A DNA stretch of 64,000 nt from NCBI RefSeq assembly GCF_003073045.1, contig NC_037596.1, positions 15,441,012 to 15,505,011 of the forward strand, given 5' to 3'. Below, piece after piece: positions 36,975-49,057 of this stretch (positions within the stretch are counted from its first letter, which is position 1; each line of letters starts with the position of its first letter). Position numbers and translations under genes: made by a program. Under the pieces are notes generated by a model. It searched no databases, was not told the DNA's origin, and saw only the letters and a program-made list of their open reading frames with translations. This DNA comes from Pomacea canaliculata (Eukaryota; Mollusca; Gastropoda; Architaenioglossa; Ampullariidae).

Positions 36975-39140
36975 CAGACTGGAGGGAGGCAGATCTCTGC
37001 AACTAATTTTTTTCAATTTTTTTTATTCCATAAAACACAAATACACGAAGATACAAAAATCCATGAAGGACAAAATTTAACATTTAATATAAGATAAGAT
37101 AACTTTTTTGTCCAGCAAAGGAGATGTGTCTTCCAGCATGCAAGTAGTCAGAGAGAAAATCAAAAACATCAACAATAACATCAGCAATGGCAGAAGTGAG
37201 CACACAAACACCACACCACACACACGCCCGCATCAAAAGAACAATACACCAGTTTCCATGACTACATAATAACAGTGATAACAGAGATGGGATTACGTCA
37301 TCCCCCTTGTGTGTAACACGTCAGGTTCGGTCTACTAGTCGCTTATAGTTTTTTGTTTGTTGAGAGCAGAGATGGCCGATAGAATGAATGACCTTCTATA
37401 AACGTTCTTTTTCGCAAGAGGGGCCCTCAACCTCCGTCCTGAGGGCATAGGCTCGAAGAGGGGTTATTACTCTAGCTAATGCGTGTTTGTAAATTTAATT
37501 CTAGATAATAATTATGTCTATTTACATCTACTTTACTGTCGACTCAATGCATTCTTCAGAATTATAAAAAACCACACAGAAAGCACACACACAAATAAAT
37601 ACAAAATGTATGTAACACATACTGATGATACAGAACAAACCAATTCGGCAAGCAACCTGCTAGAGAAACAAACATTAAAGACGAAAAAAATTTGCGCATG
37701 AAGCATGCCCGGGTTTTGGTATAGAAACGGATTGGTAGATTTCGAGCGGGGAAAGATGAATTCGAGAAGAAATCTGTTCAGATATCTGACTTGAGGTAGT
37801 GCAGGAAACCTGGCAGAAAATACAGAGGAGTCATAGTGCGATCAAGATTGACTCCAGACATCTGTACATCTCCGAAGACTGGCAACAGGTTCCAACGGTG
37901 ACAGAAACGTCAGACTAAAGAACATAACCGTAGATTCCGACCCTCACAAAGATGAGTGGCATAACAGTTGCATTGAGTGTACAAAAATCTTTGTGTTATA
38001 ACAGAAAAGTTAATAAAAAAAGTTTAATTATGCTGCTGAAACATAGTTCAAAAGCGGAAAAATGGCTCAGATAGGACAATTGTGACTAGTCAACCAGCTA
38101 AAGTCGTTCATAAAGGACGTTACGTTGCACAGGCATACAAGAATAATCCAGAAGACAGGAAAACCACAGATGAAACAGTAGGCAAGGGATCATGCAGATC
38201 AACGAAAACGACAAAATGTCTCCCTCTAGCCAGTAAGACAAGGGGACATCCCAACAGAAGATGAATGAAGGAAAAACCTAGTTGCTAGAACATTGTTTTA
38301 AACATAAAATTAAAACTTATTTCTCCACCTATCTAATCTTATCTATCAGTATCAATTAACCATCGGTTGTGTTAGAATCTTTGTAGGCTTTTTGCTAAAA
38401 ATACGACACTTCTTTTTCTCAACCTGATACAAGCGTACTTGAACCTACTGATTACGATTTCATCCATTTTCAGAGACAAGAAGTTTTTTAAATGGTTTAT
38501 AGACTATCGTTTCTTGAATTATTCAATAGACTGACGCTCTTTCGTTTGTGTGCGTATCAATGTATGCGCGCGAGTTAATGTGTGTGTTTCAGTTTCTACC
38601 TAGAATATGTTGTAATCCGATTATTATTGTTATTGTTGTTTTTAATGTTGAAGAGATGTGTTTTCTTTAGAAAAAAAATATGCTTTCTTTGTTTTCTTGT
38701 TTCAGATTTTCACATTTTAAGAAACATTCTTGGTAAGTTTGCTTCTATAATTTTCGATAACATTTTTTAAAGAAGGGAAACAAATTACTACAAAAATAGT
38801 ATTTACGTTACTTCCAGTATGTTTAATGAGATATTAGCTTATAGCACTATCTAATAATATCGAGATATCGAAGTGAGTTAGCGACACTTAGACGGCAGAC
38901 GTTCACTCCGATCCGTTAGAGACTCTATTTCTGAGAGACATTCAGCGGTAAATATGTGTAAGACTGCAGACCTCCACAGTGTTAAGGATACTTTTTTTAA
39001 CAGAAGCCAGCAAAGCTCTTATCAATAGGTAGTGCTAGAGCATTCCTCTCTCTAAACAACGAACCATAACGAAGATTTTGATGTTGTGTTCCTCAACTGG
39101 ATTTCAAGGAATTGTAATCATTGAATGTATCATTTTGGGT
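36975..39140. other. 3' flank of gene E and repeat-derived DNA
   Basis: No exon recognised. Segments near 37090-37150 (TTGTCCAGCAAAGGAGATGT) resemble the 3' ends of LINE-type repeats in reverse orientation, but no reverse transcriptase was found. Other short frames have no family resemblance. Confidence 0.3.
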
Positions 39141-39145
39141 GAATT

Positions 39146-39499
39146 TCAGTGATAACGATCCATTTGCTTAGAATAGCATATTATGTTAGTCACTGCGGTT
39201 GATCTACTGTGATAATAACTCAGCCACTTGTATATATATATATAACTGTAGCAGAGAACTTGACGGACTTCTTCTCTATCGGCGGGGCAAGTGAATACCG
39301 AATCACCCGACTTTTGCGCCAGATTACCTGATCTGCGGACTGTCCAGACAATTAAGTGTGATTTTGAAGGTGAAGTCATCGTATCAGCTATATAGCCCTT
39401 GAATGTCGTTTCAAAAAACGGTTTTACTGCACTCGTCGCACCATCGGTTGCCATGGAAATAATCCAAAATAGTGACCAAACAAACAATTGTAAAAGCAT
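39146..39499 (-). other. Possible orphan signal-peptide exon
   Basis: The minus-strand frame opens with a plausible signal peptide (MLLQLFVWSLFWIISM) followed by about 65 residues with one C before a TA-repeat-derived end. A secreted or Ig-like first exon is conceivable (SGDSVFTC). However, no good donor site precedes the low-complexity part and no partner exon was found. It may be a chance frame. Confidence 0.2.
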
Positions 39500-39656
39500 A
39501 AAACAATTTTGTGAGTAGACTCAAAATTCTGTTTGAAATAGTTACCTTTAAGACAGATCTACAATCGTGTGACGGGGATTTTGCAAAATCGGCTTAGTTT
39601 ATTTTTTATGAATGTTTTTGTTAAACACTGTGTTAAATTTTAACAAATTTTGATTT

Positions 39657-40110
39657 AAAACGGTATAACTACCAAACTAATAAACATTTCTTTAAAAGCT
39701 GTCATAGAAATGTTTAACTTTGTATGAAGAAAAGCTCTACCAACTTGCAGTTGTATATCTCTCGCCAATAAAAAGTTTTGTCCTTTTGAAGTAAACAGTC
39801 TTTAAGCAAAACAAGAAACTGAGAAAACGAGGAAAGAAAAACTGAAAGCTTAGTAACTACTAACTACTCAATATTTTTTAAAAGCTCTCATAGAAATGTT
39901 TAAATATGGATAAAGAAAACCTCAACCCAATTTTAGGCCTGTATCACATGTCAATATAAAGTTATAAGCTTTTGAACTAAACAAGCTTACTAAAACAAGA
40001 AATTGAAAAGGCGAGGGAAAACGAAGTGAAAGCTTAGTAACTACTAAACCACTAATTATTTTTTTAAAAGCTGTCACTGAAAATGTTTCCATATGTATGA
40101 AGAAAACTTC
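39657..40110. repeat. Diverged tandem repeat, unit about 187 bp, about 2.4 copies
   Basis: The segment TTTAAAAGCTGTCATAGAAA recurs near 39691, 39879 and 40065 with small changes. Each is followed by a (T)ATG(A/G)A(T/G)(A/G)AAGAAAA stretch, and the first two by an ACAAGAAA(C/T)TGA block and AGCTTAGTAACTACTAA. The spacing of 186-188 bp marks an old tandem duplication. Confidence 0.8.
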
Positions 40111-42066
40111 ATTCAAATTAGATGTTTGGTTTTTGTGGCTAGATGGTTTCTTATTTTCTGTCAAAGATTTCTGGGAAAAGCACCAGCTGTCTGGTCTTTG
40201 AGGGGCTGACAATGATGTGCTCTCTAGACACTGAATGGCTACAAACTTGACTAGATAGCAGTTTTCATTGTTTGTTAGGAATGTTATACATAATTGTCTT
40301 CGCATTCTGTTTGTGACGTTTGGTTTGAGTAAGACCATCCAACCCCCACCCAACCTTTGTTATCTGTGCAAATGATGTAAGCTCTGTTTCCCTACATTCC
40401 TGACAAAGTACATAAATAAGTAGCATTGCAAGTTCACTCCAATTTGTAAATGTTCACATCTAGTCCTGATTGTTACAGAGATTTGCAGCAGATATTAAAA
40501 TTTTGTTTTATTTTCAAGACGCATACCACATGACTGATGGTGATTTCGACAGCGAATTCAGTTCACTAAGTTACTTTTTTTAGCTGCTAGGACGGTCTAA
40601 GAATGTCCACGTGGTTTTTATTGTTTTTTTATTCTTTCGCACGTGGTATTTTGAGAAGAAATGAGAGTCTGACAGGCACAATGAACATTTAATATTAACG
40701 TTGATGTCCTAGAAAGAAAATATCCCAGAACTAGCTTTGAATTAGTGTCGACATTTGTTTATACATCCGAGGCCATGACAGTTGCATTGCGGGATACCCG
40801 AACACATCCGAAGGGTGTTTGTGTGACCTACGACCCCGTGTAGGTCGGCATTAGTGAATTCTGATTGACTATATGCAAATTATGTTACGCATGCATCCAT
40901 ATAAGGAAGTTTCCGACCCTTTGTGTCGTCTAGAAAAGAGCTTGTATCATAGCTTGGGGCCTTCTATGGGTTCTGAAACAGCCTTTGTTTGAAAGTTCAC
41001 GCAGTGACCTCTCGTCCGGTATAGGATGTGACGATGTTTCGCACGTGGTCGAGTGTGTTGCTATGTCCCAAACATTCTCTATTTTCGCTAATTCTGCCTC
41101 GGGAAAAGTAAATAGGATAGAAGTAGATGTTTTCATTGACAAAATAGACATATTTCTAGATTGTTCTATGAAAAATCACTTGGTGAGTGAATAGAACAGA
41201 ATATGAACTTTCACAATTTGAAGTAATCTCAAAATGGCTAAAATGTAAAAATTTTGACAATTTTATGACCGGTGTTGGGCCTTAAATTTTCAAAATGCAA
41301 TATATATATATATATTATTTTATGTATTTTTGGTGTTTTTATATGTATTTTTACTTTTTATGGCTACAATGCTCTTTAAAATATTGTAACTACTTAAGCT
41401 GGGAAATGCATTAAATATTTATATATAACATTAATTTTATGTATTTGTTCTGTTTTGTATGTCTACAAACGCCTATCGAGACTAATAGCCAAATAGAGAT
41501 TTAATAAAGAAGATTTGTGAATACCTTACACTACGGCACTACGATTCTTAGCTGTTAGCTGTTAGAAACGAATTATTAAATTGTAATATAAAAAATATAA
41601 AGCCGATTCTAACGTCATCTCGGTACACGCAGGTTTCTATATAAGGAAAACATGCAGACATTTAGTTCGTTACTATTTGAAGGTTTGTACTTTAGCTGTT
41701 AATAAACTTTTGTTTTATCCCAACCTAGCCCCATAGATTTCAAATAAAGAATTGCTATGTAAACACACACACTGTTAACATCAAAGCTATTTCTAATTAT
41801 TGTTTTCTAGAAAAAAAAGTGCTGAAATAGAATGGAAATGTAGCGAAAACATACGGGACTTCAAAAGACGATCGGCGTCAGTGGAGTGTGGTGAGGCTTT
41901 GGAAAAGTTCGAAGACAGAACGTGTGAAAGATAATAGTCCCAAGAAGTGGAGCTGAACCAGTCAGTCACCCAGAGCCCAACCAAAACATTTTTGGTTAAA
42001 CATCCCTGAAAAACACTTTCTGTCTTGACCATCCCTTCGACATGGACAATCTATAAGACCGAGAGC
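40111..42066. other. Intergenic, nothing firmly recognised
   Basis: Frames near 40930-41190 on both strands have no family resemblance. TATA-like TATATAAGG motifs occur near 40900 and 41640 without a supported gene. A TA microsatellite lies near 41300. Confidence 0.35.
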
Positions 42067-42381
42067 TCATAGTTGAATAGTAATGTTTCTTGACAGATTA
42101 TGCTAAGGTCCCCATGTAGCACACAACATGACCTTTGATTATCAGCATGAACACACACCAATAAACAAGTAAGTTATTGCCGAGCAGACATCTAGCATCG
42201 ACAGTTCAATGCAAAACTATAAAAAATGAAACACAGTATTTAACAAAAACAATTGGAAAGCAGAAGTGGTTATTGAGAGGGGTAAGAACGATGCAGAAAA
42301 CATGTATGACACGGTTGTAATCAACCGGGTGGCTGCAACTTTACCCGACGACTCGTACTTACAACAGAAACTCGATATCTG
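42067..42381 (+). repeat. Unclassified interspersed repeat R2, copy 1
   Basis: About 315 bp is nearly identical to 59303-59616 (same orientation). Part matches 48265-48409. Shared stretches include TTTACCCGACGACTCGTAC and GAAACTCGATATCTG. It ends abruptly at 42381, where the ZMYM1-like hAT element begins, so the transposon probably inserted into this copy. Confidence 0.88.
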
Positions 42382-42516
42382 CTGGGCCGGCGCTAGGCTG
42401 TGTTGCGCCCTAGGCGAAAGAAAAATTATGCGCCCCCCCCCCCCACCTCACAAAAAGTGAACTATGTTATATCATTTATTTTGCAATTTATTTAGTCCTG
42501 GTCATGAAATTGATGC

Positions 42517-43020
42517 TTATAACCTCACTTTTCTTGTTTTTTGCTGTGCAAAACGAGTTATCAGTTCCTTCAGATTGAGTGCATTTGCCAAGTGATGCTC
42601 AATGGATATGGTGGCCAGCCCAGTCAGTCTCTCTTGCAACATTGTTGATCTCATATAGTTTTTAATTAATTTTAATTTTGAGAAACTCCCTTCTGCACTG
42701 GCAACAGAAATTGGAAGGGTCAATAAAATTCTGAGAGACACTACAACATTCGGCACAGTATCAAATGGCTTATGTTAGATAATGAATGTCAAGACTTCTT
42801 TGGGGTTCATTTTAGGTTTGGGAAGTCTTCTAGCCACAACCTGTAATTCAGAACAGAGTTCCTCCGCTTCAATGTATTTGCTGTCTCTGTGCATTAGTGC
42901 TTTTGCCAAAACCTCACAAGATAGTAGAATGTCCTTCGTTGGTTTTTCAGAAATGCTTTGGATATCATAAAGAAATCCACTGTGCTCCTGAATCTGTTTA
43001 AATCTGTCTTCAATGGACGC
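42517..43020 (-). pseudogene. hAT transposase C-terminus (ZMYM1-like)
   Basis: The minus-strand frame 42756-42517 has the hAT dimerisation block, LLTLPISVASAEGSFSKLK followed by IKNYMRSTM and RLTGLATISIEH, as in ZMYM1-like proteins (family form LPVSVASAERSFSKLKLIK). Upstream (to about 43020) another frame continues the family sequence, with at least one frameshift and a stop between the pieces. The remainder of the transposase is missing or was displaced by the LINE insertion. Confidence 0.85.
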
Positions 43021-43239
43021 AGTTCAAACAAGAAAGCTATAAGGTTTAAATATCACCAGTAATGATTGCTGCGGTCTGTCTCAGAACTCAACACGACTGT
43101 GATGTGTTAAAGACCATAAGACTGTCACGGCCCCGTTTGTGCAATGAACAGTTTTTGCAAAAAGTGACACCACCGCTATCGCAACCCGTTGCATCCACAC
43201 AATCAAAATAAGCACTATAAGAAATAAGGAAATGAAATT

Positions 43240-44808
43240 AATGTGAAGAAAGACATAAATCGTGTTAATAAAATATATACAGCTATGTCACAGTGTATAC
43301 AATTCATGCGAACTTATCTTTACAAACTCATGAAGTGGCTGTTGGACCCGAGTTCGTGTAAAAACTATAGACCTGTGTCAAATTTGCCTTTTGTTTCGAA
43401 ACTTGTGGAGCGTGTCGTTGCTCAGCAGTTGACACTCCACCTGGACCGCTACAGCTTATTGGATAAATTCCAGTCGCGTACAGACCAAGCACAGCTGTGA
43501 GACAGCCCTTCTGCGTCTTATGAATCGATCTTCTGTGCAGTGCGGATGCAGGGAAAGTGACTCTTGTGGTTCTCCTTGATCTGAGTGCGGCCTTCGATGT
43601 CTTGATCACACCACTCTACTAACTCGTCTCCAGATGGAGGTGGGCATTGGTGGTTCGCCTTGCAGTGGTTCCATTCCTACCTCAGTGACCGCACACAAAG
43701 GGTGATGGTCAATCAAGCTTCTTCAGTGACAGTTCCACTGCTGTGCGGTGTCCCGCAGGGCTCTGTTTTGGGCCCGGTTCTATTTTCTATTTACACATCT
43801 CAGCTTGGTCCTCTCATTGAGAGGCATAATGTGAACCGTAAGATGTTTGCAGATGACACTGAACTCTATTTTTCATTTCGTACTGACAGTGAGTCTGTGC
43901 GTGGGGCAGCTTGTGCTGTAGAAGATTGTTGCTTAGAGGTCAAGTCATGGATGCTGAGGAATAAACTCAAGCTTAATGAAGAGAAGACAGAGGCGATGCT
44001 ATGTGGTTCCAAGCTTAGCCTTAGCAAAGTCTCTCTAGACTCCATCCAAGTGGGTCAAGCTAGAATTCCTCTCTCCAGCTCCGTACGGAACCTTGGACTC
44101 TATGTCGACAATCTTCTTACTATGTCTGATCATGTCAGTTCTGTAGTCAAGGCATGTTATTTTCATATCCGCACACTTGGACGACTCCGACCCAGTCTTA
44201 ATAAGAAGACTGCAAATGCAGTTGCTGTGTCCCTCATCGGTTCTACATTAGACTATGCCAACAGCTGCCTCTGGATGATTTCAAAGAGCGACTTGTCGAG
44301 GCTACAGCGAGTGCAGAATACGGCTGCGAGGATTGTTGCAGGAAAGAAAACAACTGACCATATTTCTCCTGTACTTCGTGACCTACCTGTGGAGAAGAGA
44401 ATTGAGCACAAATTGTTAACCTTAACCTATGGCTGTCTTCACGACCTTGCGCCTGTCTATCTGCAGGAACTCATTCGCCGTCACCAACCTCAGCGGAACC
44501 TTCGTTCAGCAGCACACTTCAGACTTGAACGACCGAGTGTTCAGTCAGAGAATGCTAATAAGAAGACTGCGGGTTTCAGATCCTTCTCCAATGTAGCCCC
44601 GCTTTTGTAGAACTCGCTTCCGTTCGACCAAGGAGTCTGATAGTATTGCGTCTTTCAAGAAAAATCTTAAGACTCACTTGTTTAAACTTTTTTGAAGTTT
44701 TCATTTGACCTGCAGTTTGGTGGCTGCTGGGATCACCGCGCTTTGAGCGCATCTTTGTGATGCGGATACTAGCGCGTTATAAAACTACATCATCATCATC
44801 ATCATCAC
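43240..44808 (+). mobile_element. 5'-truncated CR1/L2-like LINE, reverse transcriptase part
   Basis: The first frame (43243-43500) has the RT block NYRPVSNLPFVSKLVERVV. An intervening broken part holds motif A (DLSAAFD). The long frame 43660-44610 has GVPQGSVLGP (motif B), KMFADDTELYF (catalytic FADD), LKLNEEKTE, VRNLGLYVD, RLQRVQNTAARIV and the C-terminal LAPVYLQEL. At least two frameshifts separate the frames, and a stop precedes the usual NSLP...FKKNLKTHLF end. The 3' end finishes in a short (ATC)n tail at 44788-44806, typical of CR1/L2-type elements. The 5' part, including any endonuclease, is absent. Confidence 0.88.
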
Positions 44809-46250
44809 GGCTAAGTCCAGTTTACAACCTTTACTGACTCAGCTGTGGAAGGATGATATCTCCAGGCACCCGAACAGACGATTACAAAGTAAATTCAAAC
44901 AGCAGCAGGAGATGTCTGCAGCCGCTCAGAACAGAGAGGTTTTGACATCGTCCTGTGGGTTTTAAGTTCAAAGTTCAAACTACCTCTTGCCCAATCTCGT
45001 CTGTCGAGCCCTGGTAATGTGATCTGACTTTCTTTAAAGTGGTAGAGATTTATCTCTACCCTTCTCCACCACCCCACTTAGGTCCTTTCAATCTTTCTCT
45101 CCTCTCTCTTTCTCATCTCACGGACAACTATCAAGTAACATCGCACCACCTTCTTTGTCCAGTCTTCTAGTCTAATCCGACTGGTCATTAACTGTGACAG
45201 ATTTATCGCTGCCCTGTGGCCCTGTCCACAAGTACGTCTGTTTTTCAATTGCAGGCGTGCATCATACACACATGGATGCTTGCATGCCTCCCCAATCAGA
45301 CCTACACTTATGAGTAGGGCATTTCAAACACTCGTGTAAAAGGTTTTATGGAGTGCACGCTGATGGAGACAAGAAATCTGTAGCACCTTGCTCTGGTCTT
45401 ATTTTGCTGTGTGGTCTAAAACTCAAGCTATCACAGCTTACAGCCTCTAGACCACCCTGATAGCAGCTACTTTGTTCCCATCCAAAGTCACACCTCACAG
45501 GTGGGCGGGCAATGAGAGTCTGTCAAGAGAGAGTCTTCTGGACACTAACAATGCAAAGTTGTAAATCATGGTGTCAGCTCCCCAAACACAGTCCAGTGAT
45601 CAACACTGCGTGGTGTCCAGCTTAGGGTTTGTTGAAAACAAGAGAAGTATATCGACTGTAGGTCTTAGTACGCATTATAATAACCAATAATAACCAATTT
45701 CAAATATTCTGTCAATGGAGCATAACAACACGCTATCCATTCAAACTGTAGACAAACAGATGCACTCTTAGATAATAAAAATAAACATTGCAATTTGGCA
45801 AGTAAATTAAGCCTAATACACCAATCGAACAGAAATTTAATAATTAATAAGAAAGTTAAATATTCACGACCATGAGTCACAACAGTAAGTACAAGACTAT
45901 AGGCCATCAGTGTCAGTAAATAGATATGCTATAAACTTCAAATGGCTCTACCTTGATGTTTGTCTGCGAAAGACTTTCATACTCTTATTAACTAAGAACG
46001 CGTTGGTGACATTAGCTAAGTTCCTTCGGGTTGAAAGTTCGTAAGTGTAAACAATATTGAGCATAAAACAGTTGTCATAACCATAGAGAAACTCGCGTAG
46101 CAAACTCAAGTCAGTGTTGTTGTCCCTGATATCAGCTGCAGTATTTTCAATGCATAAATGTGGAACCTCTTCAATAGTAGGATAGAAGAAAGAAAGGTGA
46201 GGTTGGTATTAGTGGAATGTGGTCCACTCCATCGTAGGGGTCCGCAGTGA
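44809..46250. other. Interior of the hAT element, unassigned DNA
   Basis: Segments such as 44980-45250 have pyrimidine-rich repeat character, but no transposase exon or other gene was recognised. Confidence 0.35.
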
Positions 46251-46254
46251 CCAG

Positions 46255-46613
46255 GCCCCATCCACCAACCCGCCCCTCTGCTGTCTATTCTCCGCCCTCT
46301 TCTTCCCCGCTGGTTAGCTGGTCACTTCGAGTGAGCCTTGTAATAATGGGTTTTCCTGTACTACATCACTACATGAACTGAGAAACTCGGTGGTGAAGTC
46401 AACCTACAAGCAGAGGAAAAGGTGCCTTCCACCAACGCCGCCCCTCTCAGCGCCCTTCCCCGCCCCTCTGCCACCCCATCCGCCGTCTACTTGCCTGCCG
46501 GTTAGCTGTGGTCACTGCAAGTGCGCCCTGGGATAATGCGATAATGGGGTTTTCCTGTCATACATGTACTGAGAAACTAGCGTGGTGGTCAGACGACAAG
46601 CAGAGGAAAAGTG
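46255..46613. repeat. GC-rich tandem duplication, two units of about 170-190 bp
   Basis: Unit 1 (about 46255-46421) and unit 2 (about 46425-46613) share CCGCCCCTCTG(C), GGTTAGCTG(T)GGTCAC, GGGTTTTCCTGT, ACTGAGAAACT and ACAAGCAGAGGAAAAG in the same order. It is subterminal in the hAT element, where such repeats are common. Confidence 0.8.
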
Positions 46614-46757
46614 TCCTGCTAATATCATTTTGTGAAAATGACATTTTTCCCTAAAATTATTCATTAAAAAAAAAAAGCAGGCCATTTTTTCCGCCCCCCT
46701 CGGTCGCTGCGCCCTAGGCGATTGCCTAGTTCGCCTAATAGGTAGAACCGGGCCCCC

Positions 46758-48264
46758 ACAGCAGCTACTTAGATAAAGAATCAGTCGGTCAGATTCAGTG
46801 GTTAGGTGGAGTACAGATATTTTGTTTTAAGGCAAGTCTATACTCTGCTAGGTAAATAATATCAGCTGCTGGTATGACCAGGCGTTGTGTAAAACCTTGA
46901 TGGCATGCACATCTCGGCAGCAGCAGATGTTCTTTAGAGGTTTATAGAATTGGCGGTCCCTCTGGCAAGCATATTAGGTGAGCTTGTATAGCAGCCCTAG
47001 TCTTGCTAGCTAAAGCTCATCAGCGAGGACGCTGTTAGAGAAAGATTCGGCGGGGATAAAGAGGGCCGGATGTTATTTGTGAAGTTCAAATGATATAAGG
47101 TGAAGTCAAAATAACGTGACGACAAAATAAGATGACGACAGAAAGGAGGACGTTAAGGAAAAGGGGAGAGGAGAAGCGGGAAAGGACAACAGACACGCGA
47201 CGCAGCCGTGGCCATTGTTTCTAGCCCGTACATTAAGGGGTTGCGCACCTGCTGACGGTTCCTGCCTTTTTGGTTTGAGTGTTGGGTTGTTGTCGTCAGT
47301 CCTCAACCCCTCGCACCACTTCGTTACACCTTTCTTGTTTATTAAATTGATGCTTCAAATGGCCTGAACAAAAACGTTTTATGAACCACAAAATATTGAC
47401 ATAAGTGCACAAATAAAATTTTAAGACATATATTCTAACTAAAAATTAAAACTTTGTGTCTCGGGTTCTAGGCCCTGTACACCAAAGTTTCAACCAAAAT
47501 GTCATCTTCTCTTTCCGTTCTTATATGATTTAAAAACAGAAGGCCACTTCGTCCTGAGAAGGTCTTTGAAGTACTCTCTTAAGCTTTCTCAAGCCAGTGA
47601 GAGGTGAACTGCAGTGAGCGATTTCAGAGTTAACAATTAATCTGAGCACGCCCTGATATCAGGATAATTTTCTAAAATTAATAACGCCTCCCATTGGAAG
47701 GCTTCATTTTATCAGTAACGCGAAAACAAATACTGAAGTGACATAAGCGATCCTTTGAAAAAACCCAACTCAAATAAGGTCTGATATTATCACCCTTATC
47801 TGTTAGTTAATAGGTCGCTCAAAGGTGCTCACGCTTTGCTTTTTGTGAAATCGTGATAAGAAGCTCGTGACATGATTTAATCTTTTAACAATTAAAGTAT
47901 AAACTGTGAGGCACTCAACTCGGGGCAAGAGCGAAGAATGTAGAGACACTGGCTCTAAACATTTGTTACTTTGTGAAACAGGCCAAGAAACAAACGCCAG
48001 TAAAAAGAAACAGTTTTCGTAAGTACTGGATTATCTTATTATTTACATTATTTTATCAAAAGGTAATGACATGTACATGTGATCTAGCTTTATATTATGT
48101 GTTCCATTATGAGTGTTAGTGAGTTGAGCGTAACAGTACTTACATGATTCTGTCCGTGCGAGTGCATAGACACACAGAGAAAGAGAAAGAACGAGAGAGT
48201 TTAAAAACATGTATCCTCTGTACACACTTAACTAGACTTAAGGCCCTAACTGTGTGCAGGTTGT
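46758..48264. other. Intergenic before gene F
   Basis: No exon recognised with confidence. A first noncoding exon of gene F could end near 48018, where TTTTC is followed by GTAAGT. Confidence 0.35.
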
Positions 48265-48409
48265 ACAAAAACAATTGAAAAGCAAAAGTGGATGTAGGGA
48301 GGGGTCAGGAAGATACAGAAGCAATGTCTGACAGGCTTCTGATCAACCGGTTGACTGCACCTTTACCCGACGACTCGTACCGACAGCGACAGAAACTCGA
48401 TATCTGACA
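48265..48409 (+). repeat. Interspersed repeat R2, partial copy 2
   Basis: The segment matches the 3' half of R2 (CTTTACCCGACGACTCGTAC, GAAACTCGATATCTGACA) but is more diverged than copies 1 and 3. Confidence 0.8.
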
Positions 48410-48580
48410 GACAGAAATTAGAATCGAAAAGCCCTATTGTGCGATCTTCACTGCTTGTCACTCGTAGTTTGCATTGATTGTACTTTGTTATCGTTAACCT
48501 ACCGACCTTTCCCCAGCCTAGTTGTCTAAGGTACTAACGATTTGCCGCTCTATGGTTTGCTTTTGTTTCAATCCTTGCAG

Positions 48581-48664
48581 ATCCTTGGTCCTTATTAAGA
48601 GGTTTTTCTGCTGCAATGTGAATGACTCTCTGTCAGGAACCTCTGAATCTCGCTATTCAAGAAG
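48581..48664 (+). other. Probable 5' untranslated exon of gene F
   Basis: Bounded by the acceptor TCCTTGCAG and the donor AAG|GTAAGA. The matching region before gene G (60811-60933) keeps both sites, the donor as ATA|GTGAGA. The exon contains short upstream ATGs, one of which would read through the splice and stop a few codons into the next exon, so translation of F may be dampened. Confidence 0.45.
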
Positions 48665-49057
48665 GTAAGATGAGAGAGAGCAAAGATTGTGCAAATGTTT
48701 CCCCACTGGCAGTGACCCTCTTACGTGTTCCTTAGTCTTAATTTCATGGCTATTTTTAATGCTTTCGTATACCTTCAGGGGCTGGTGCTTCATGACTGTT
48801 AATTTGTTTGTAGTCGTACGTTAGTAACACACTGGAAAATGAACATAAAGCAATTCAACTATGGACATTTAAATAAACGTCTGATTAAGTGATAAAATGT
48901 CAGCATGGTATCTAAAACCTCCAACTTGTATATGCTATTTTCTCGCTAGTAAGCTATGCCCTTTGAATTATTTATTCTTCATAGTGTTTTATGTATAAAT
49001 CTGATTATATTTATTATACAGGTTGCTGATAATAACAAGTGAAGATACTGTTTGAAA

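Larger units (their letters stand above)
42382..46757 (-). mobile_element. ZMYM1-like hAT element carrying a nested LINE
   Basis: The left end begins GGGCCGGCGCTAGGC (about 42384). The right end, read in reverse, begins GGGCCCGGTTCTACC (about 46757), an imperfect inverted repeat. Both ends hold a GCGCCCTAGGCG block. The minus-strand transposase piece at 42517-43020 gives the orientation. A LINE interrupts it at about 43240-44808, and a GC-rich tandem duplication lies near the right end. No convincing 8-bp target duplication was seen, so the exact ends are approximate. Confidence 0.65.

Noticed and set aside
39922-40353. 142-codon minus-strand frame
   Set aside because: It largely overlaps the 187-bp tandem repeat and has no family resemblance.
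40930-41194. Complementary frames on both strands near TATA-like motifs
   Set aside because: No family resemblance and no splice partners. Mutual overlap suggests chance.
42260-42381. tRNA-derived SINE promoter boxes in repeat R2
   Set aside because: GGTTCTAATC-like sequence only partly fits a B box and no A box was found at a suitable distance.
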